Positions 7,484 to 10,908 of a stretch of DNA of 10,908 bases are shown here, piece by piece. The number at the start of each line of letters is the position of its first letter. Position 1 is the first letter of the stretch. The DNA comes from Fimenecus sp036652055. Lineage in GTDB: Bacteria > Bacillota > Clostridia > Oscillospirales > Acutalibacteraceae. Both the position numbers and the translations under genes were made by a program. The notes under the pieces are model-generated. The model ran no database searches and was not told the origin of the DNA. It saw only the letters and a list, made by a program, of their open reading frames with translations. The stretch spans positions 1 to 10,908 of the forward strand of contig JAVVWP010000040.1 of assembly GCA_036652055.1 (NCBI GenBank), read 5' to 3'.

Positions 7484-7554
7484 ATTTCATATTTTAAAGG
7501 TAATATCAATATTATTTTAATAAATACTTAGAATATACTCAAATTTCAATTTTT

Positions 7555-7583
7555 CTTACAATAAATCCAAATCCGTTTGTAAT
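7555..7583 (+). promoter_or_regulatory. Candidate promoter for sipL-spoIVA
   Basis: CTTACA (7555-7560) and TGTAAT (7578-7583) are 17 bases apart, matching the vegetative consensus at four and five of six positions. Mother-cell genes such as sipL are normally read by sigma-E, so this match may be coincidental. Confidence 0.3.
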
Positions 7584-7600
7584 AAAAAGGACAGGATTTG

Positions 7601-7608
7601 AATACATA
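7601..7608 (+). promoter_or_regulatory. Weak sigma-E-like -10 element upstream of sipL
   Basis: AATACATA resembles the sigma-E -10 consensus (CATACA-n-T) at five of seven specified positions and lies 33 bases before the sipL ATG, a sensible distance. The expected -35 region about 15 bases upstream (GTAATAA, 7579-7585) is a poor match. It is listed because sigma-E control is expected for both genes downstream. Confidence 0.2.
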
Positions 7609-7641
7609 TAGACGAAAACAAATATTAGAGGAGAGATAATT

Positions 7642-9174
7642 ATGGATTTCAATACTAAAACAAATGAAGTGACATCAAAGCAGAAAATGTACGAGGGAAA
7701 TGTTGAGCAGGCAATAGATAGTGATATAACAATGCCCGAATATTTTCCTGACATCGTGAGGATTTTGAAATGCTCTTTGTCACCTCAAATAGCATCAATT
7801 TCGCCGTCGGGTGATAGAGTGACAGCAGAGGGAACAGCAATTCTAAGTATTTTATATATCAGTGATGATGAAAAAATACATTGTTTTGAACAAAAAATTC
7901 CATTTTCAAGATACCTCGAATCAAAACTGGCGGAGGGTTGCACGGTAACCGTCGCACCAAAAACTGATTATGTTAATTGCAGAGTGGTAAGCAGTAGGCG
8001 TATAGACATTCACGCAAGTATGACCTTTAATTTTAAAGCATACAAAAAAAGCTCGCAAAAGCTCATATGTGATTGTGAGGGAGTAGGCATAGAGGCAAAA
8101 AAGCAGAAGTTCATTATTTCAAATTTATCAGACTATACAGAAAAGCCATTTCAAATTAGTGAAACGCTTGAAATAGGGGCGTCAAAGCCATCAATAGCAC
8201 AGCTAATAAGAAGTGATGCAGTAGCAATAATTGAAGATGTAAAAATAGTTTCGGGCAAAATTCTAATAAAAGGTGAACTCACAATAAAAACCTTATACAT
8301 TTCAGATGATGATACTGACGAGCTTCAAAGAATAGAAAACTCAATGCCAATAAGTCAAATAATTGAAATAGAAACAGATAATACAGAAAGCACAGATAAC
8401 ATTAACCTTTATGTTGCAAGCCTTGAAGTTTCGGCAAAAACTGATAGTGCAGGGGCGCTTAGACTTCTTGAAATGTCAGCAGTTTTAAGAGCAGAAATTG
8501 AAATGTATCAAGATGTTCAAATAGAGGGAATTAAAGATGCCTATTCAACAAAATATGAAACAGAGCAAAAAAGAGAAAACATTGATTTTAAATCAATTAA
8601 CGAGCATTTTACAGATACATATCTTTGCAGAGGTTCAATACAAACGCCAAGCGGAAACATTACAAAAATAATCGATATGTCATGTGCAGGGATAACCAAA
8701 AACATAGAATTTGATGATAATGAAATGGCAATAAAAGGCACAATAACATTAAATTTATTGGCAAGTGATGAACAAAATCAAATTAATTATGTTGAAAGAC
8801 AGTTTGATTATGAATATAGGCGAAATTTATCAGTAAAAACAAGCAGTCCAGAGTGCAATCCAAATGTAACGGTTACAGGCATAAATTATATTTTAAGTGC
8901 TGACGATAAGATAGATGTTCGGGTTGAAATATTCATAGGTGCAACAGTTTTCAACAATCAAAGCTTAAATTTAATAACAGAGATTGAAATAGATGAAAAA
9001 AAAGAAAAATTAGGAAATCCTGCGGCACTCACAATATATTTTTCTGAGGAGGGCGAAAGCGTTTGGGAAATTGCAAGAAAATACAATACAACAGTCGATG
9101 CAATAATGAACGACAACAAGCTAACAGGGGAAATAGTACCCGAAAAGTGCAAGCTTCTAATACCAAGAGCTTAA
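7642..9174 (+). CDS. sipL: SipL-like spore coat morphogenetic protein (SPOCS repeats plus LysM)
   Basis: Clostridial SpoIVA-interacting protein L, which in Clostridioides difficile binds SpoIVA through its C-terminal LysM domain and is needed for coat attachment; it plays the part of SpoVID in Bacillus. The 510-residue protein is soluble, with no signal peptide or membrane segment. Three related blocks of the SPOCS (DUF3794) type can be picked out: about 33-135, 187-290 and 325-440; the first two share an LYISDD turn (71-76 and 218-223). A LysM domain closes the protein (about 463-508: IYFSEEGESVWEIARKYN, then DAIMNDNKL and KLLIPRA). The ATG at 7642 has an AGAGGAGAG site at 7627-7635. spoIVA begins 28 bases downstream in the same direction. 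A generic DUF3794/LysM protein is the alternative, but domain order, length and neighbour favour SipL. Confidence 0.88.
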   Translation: MDFNTKTNEVTSKQKMYEGNVEQAIDSDITMPEYFPDIVRILKCSLSPQIASISPSGDRVTAEGTAILSILYISDDEKIHCFEQKIPFSRYLESKLAEGCTVTVAPKTDYVNCRVVSSRRIDIHASMTFNFKAYKKSSQKLICDCEGVGIEAKKQKFIISNLSDYTEKPFQISETLEIGASKPSIAQLIRSDAVAIIEDVKIVSGKILIKGELTIKTLYISDDDTDELQRIENSMPISQIIEIETDNTESTDNINLYVASLEVSAKTDSAGALRLLEMSAVLRAEIEMYQDVQIEGIKDAYSTKYETEQKRENIDFKSINEHFTDTYLCRGSIQTPSGNITKIIDMSCAGITKNIEFDDNEMAIKGTITLNLLASDEQNQINYVERQFDYEYRRNLSVKTSSPECNPNVTVTGINYILSADDKIDVRVEIFIGATVFNNQSLNLITEIEIDEKKEKLGNPAALTIYFSEEGESVWEIARKYNTTVDAIMNDNKLTGEIVPEKCKLLIPRA

Positions 9175-9184
9175 AATTTTAATG

Positions 9185-9193
9185 AAAGGAGAG
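9185..9193 (+). promoter_or_regulatory. Ribosome binding site deciding the spoIVA start
   Basis: AAAGGAGAG ends nine bases before the ATG at 9203. An in-frame ATG lies upstream at 9182 but precedes this site, so the start at 9203 is taken. It gives a 492-residue protein whose first residues align with known SpoIVA. Confidence 0.85.
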
Positions 9194-9202
9194 AATAATA
9201 TA

Positions 9203-10681
9203 ATGGAAAAGCACAGCATTTATAGTGATATTTCAAAACGAACAAATGGCGACATATATGTTGGCGTGGTAGGACCAGTCAGAACGGGAAAATCAACCTT
9301 TATCAAAAAATTTATGGATACGCTTGTAATTCCCAATATTGAAGAAGATGCAATGCGTGACCGAGCGACAGATGAACTTCCACAATCCGCAGCGGGAAGA
9401 ACGATAATGACAACCGAGCCAAAATTCATTCCAGAAAATGCGGTAGAAATAAAACTCCCTGATAACGCATCATTAAATGTTAGAATGATTGACTGTGTTG
9501 GCTATATAGTTCCGAGTTCGCTCGGCTATATTGAGGGCGACAAGCCAAGAATGGTAAATACACCGTGGTTTGACCATGAAATACCGTTTAATATGGCGGC
9601 AGAAATTGGCACGCAAAAGGTGATAAACGAACACTCAACAATAGGTCTTGTAATCACAACAGATGCGAGCATAAGTGACATTCCAAGAGAAGAATATGAG
9701 GAGGCAGAGCAAAGGGTAATAAATGAATTAAAAGCATTAGAAAAACCATTTATAGTGCTTTTAAACTGTATGTATCCCCAAACAAACAGTGCAAGAAGTT
9801 TAGCAGCCGATTTATCAGAAAAATATTCTGTGCCAGTTATTCCGATAAACTGTCTTGAACTTACAGAAATAGAAATAAAAGAAATTTTAACGCAGGTGTT
9901 ATTTGAATTTCCGATAAAAGAAATTTCTGTTGATTTGCCCTCGTGGCTCGTGTCACTAAGCAGTGACCATTGGCTAAGAGTGGCAACATATAATGCAGTA
10001 AATTCAGCGACAAAAGAAATGACATATGTGAGAGATGTGGGGCTTTTAATTGAGGAGCTTAAAAACTGCGAATATATCAAAGATGCAAGCATTTCGTCAA
10101 TGAATTTAGGAATAGGCAGTGCAGATGTAAGCGTAAAATTAAGTGGAGATTTATTTTATAAAATACTTTCTGAAAAAACAGGAGTAACGGTAGATAGCGA
10201 GCAGGATTTGATAAAGTGCGTATCAGATTTATCAAAGGTAAAAAAAGAATATGATAGATTAAAATTTGCACTTGACGAGGTTGAAGCGACAGGCTATGGA
10301 ATAGTAATGCCATCAATTGATGAATTAACGCTAAATGAACCCGAAATAGTAAAACAGGGAGGGCGTTATGGAGTAAAGCTTTCAGCGTCAGCTCCGTCAA
10401 TTCATATGCTAAAAGCAAATATTCAAACAGAAGTTGCACCAATTGTCGGAAGTGAAAGCCAGTCAGAGGAGCTTGTTAAATATCTTTTAGAAGAATTTGA
10501 AGAAGATCCGACAAAAATATGGGAGTCAAATATTTTTGGAAAATCATTAAACGAATTGGTAAACGAGGGACTCCGCAGCAAGCTGTTTCATATGCCGTCA
10601 GATGCAAGAATGAAGCTTCAAGAAACATTAGAAAGAGTGATAAACGAAGGCTGTAACGGGCTTATTTGCATAATTTTATAA
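9203..10681 (+). CDS. spoIVA: Stage IV sporulation protein A, coat basement-layer ATPase
   Basis: Mother-cell ATPase that hydrolyses ATP to polymerise irreversibly on the forespore surface, forming the platform for the spore coat. The 492-residue length equals that of Bacillus subtilis SpoIVA. The N-terminal TRAFAC-like ATPase domain (about 1-236) holds Walker A GPVRTGKST (24-32, with K30), the conserved threonines T70-T71 and the Walker B region MIDCVGY (95-101, with D97), all at the positions known from B. subtilis. A middle domain (about 237-400) and a C-terminal domain ending in GLICIIL follow; the C-terminal part is needed for membrane-surface localisation in the family. It lies 28 bases after sipL, its partner gene, and both are expected under sigma-E. 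No key residue is missing. The 188-codon minus-strand frame within it is a shadow. Confidence 0.98.
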   Translation: MEKHSIYSDISKRTNGDIYVGVVGPVRTGKSTFIKKFMDTLVIPNIEEDAMRDRATDELPQSAAGRTIMTTEPKFIPENAVEIKLPDNASLNVRMIDCVGYIVPSSLGYIEGDKPRMVNTPWFDHEIPFNMAAEIGTQKVINEHSTIGLVITTDASISDIPREEYEEAEQRVINELKALEKPFIVLLNCMYPQTNSARSLAADLSEKYSVPVIPINCLELTEIEIKEILTQVLFEFPIKEISVDLPSWLVSLSSDHWLRVATYNAVNSATKEMTYVRDVGLLIEELKNCEYIKDASISSMNLGIGSADVSVKLSGDLFYKILSEKTGVTVDSEQDLIKCVSDLSKVKKEYDRLKFALDEVEATGYGIVMPSIDELTLNEPEIVKQGGRYGVKLSASAPSIHMLKANIQTEVAPIVGSESQSEELVKYLLEEFEEDPTKIWESNIFGKSLNELVNEGLRSKLFHMPSDARMKLQETLERVINEGCNGLICIIL

Positions 10682-10701
10682 AAATTTAAACCTTTAAAAA
10701 A

Positions 10702-10747
10702 CACCGCCCAAATCTTTTTAAAACAAGATGTGGGCGGTGAAATTTTT
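10702..10747. terminator. Bidirectional hairpin terminator after spoIVA
   Basis: CACCGCCCA (10702-10710) pairs perfectly with 10731-10739. After one A/G mismatch the stem continues with ATCTT (10712-10716) against AAGAT (10725-10729), leaving an 8-base loop. On the + strand a T-run follows at 10743-10747, three bases after the stem. On the minus strand six T residues directly follow the stem (complement of 10696-10701), a stronger terminator, so a convergent transcript from the right may also stop here. Confidence 0.9.
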
Positions 10748-10908
10748 CTCATTAAAAAAGTGAATGTTTTAAATATAAAAAGCGTTTAATATATTATACA
10801 AAAAACTGTTGCAAAAAAGGTAAAAATAATATACAATTAATTAATTGATAGGAAGTATCACCCACAACCAAGCAAAAAACTCTTTCTTCCGCTTCCTCAA
10901 AAGGCAAG
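10748..10908. other. Right-edge intergenic DNA, no complete gene seen
   Basis: The first part (to about 10850) is extremely AT-rich. The last 60 bases are visibly richer in C on the + strand and contain no ATG, GTG or TTG after 10846. On the minus strand one frame is open from the window edge (10907) for about 37 codons to a TAA at about 10797, with hydrophobic residues towards its end; it could be the end of a gene running in from the right, but I recognise no family in it. No tRNA or rRNA segment is recognisable. Confidence 0.4.
10809..10837 (+). promoter_or_regulatory. Candidate promoter at the right edge
   Basis: TTGCAA (10809-10814) and TACAAT (10832-10837) are 17 bases apart, matching the housekeeping consensus at four and five of six positions. 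It would start transcription near 10844 and run out of the window. The AT-rich background makes chance matches common. Confidence 0.35.

Noticed and set aside
7319..7531. A 70-codon + strand frame overlapping the DUF3892 gene
   Set aside because: It has no ribosome site and no recognisable domain, and it is antisense to a small gene with a good ribosome site and family pattern.
9526..10092. A 188-codon open frame on the minus strand opposite spoIVA
   Set aside because: It is fully antisense to spoIVA, which is conserved to the residue level at its motifs. The composition is that of a shadow frame and no family is recognisable.
1..10908. CRISPR arrays, insertion sequences, tRNA and rRNA genes
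   Set aside because: No regularly spaced direct repeats, transposase motifs or recognisable RNA gene segments were seen on either strand.

Overview
The window is AT-rich and prefers AGA arginine and ATA isoleucine codons. It carries four genes found only in endospore formers (a gerA-type germinant-receptor operon, sipL and spoIVA). This points to a low-GC, spore-forming Firmicute of class Clostridia. The sipL gene is a clostridial feature: Bacillus uses SpoVID for the same job. The species cannot be named from the sequence.

Layout. (1) Positions 1-3730, + strand: a tightly packed gerA-type operon (A, B, C) encoding a nutrient-germinant receptor, with the A subunit beginning at the first base of the window. 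A small MGMT-like/ATL gene (3767-4069) follows 36 bp later with no visible terminator and may be the operon's last gene. (2) Positions 4131-4170: a hairpin that can terminate both the ger/ATL unit and the convergent cytidine deaminase gene (cdd, 4179-4574, minus). (3) Positions 4590-4709: a divergent promoter region between cdd and a single-gene unit encoding an intracellular GH2 glycosidase (4710-7094), which ends at a long hairpin (7134-7176). (4) Positions 7225-7467, minus: an 80-residue DUF3892 protein, divergent from the next unit. (5) Positions 7642-10681, + strand: sipL (SPOCS repeats plus LysM) and spoIVA, 28 bp apart and probably one transcript. A strong two-way hairpin follows. (6) Positions 10740-10908: no complete gene, but a plausible promoter and a shift in base composition at the right edge.

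How the genes fit together. SpoIVA is the ATPase that polymerises on the forespore surface as the spore-coat basement layer. SipL is the clostridial LysM protein that binds SpoIVA and is needed for coat attachment. The GerA/B/C proteins form the inner-membrane receptor that later senses germinants. So the window holds genes from the assembly and the awakening ends of the spore cycle, separated by housekeeping and metabolic genes (nucleoside salvage, a glycosidase, an alkylation-damage-type protein). Nothing here looks like a wholly new system. The points most worth a second look are the ATL protein with a rewritten active-site motif (KCYK in place of PCHR, Gln in place of the arginine finger), the sipL-spoIVA pairing with a divergent DUF3892 gene, an inverted repeat over the GH2 promoter, and the unresolved right edge.
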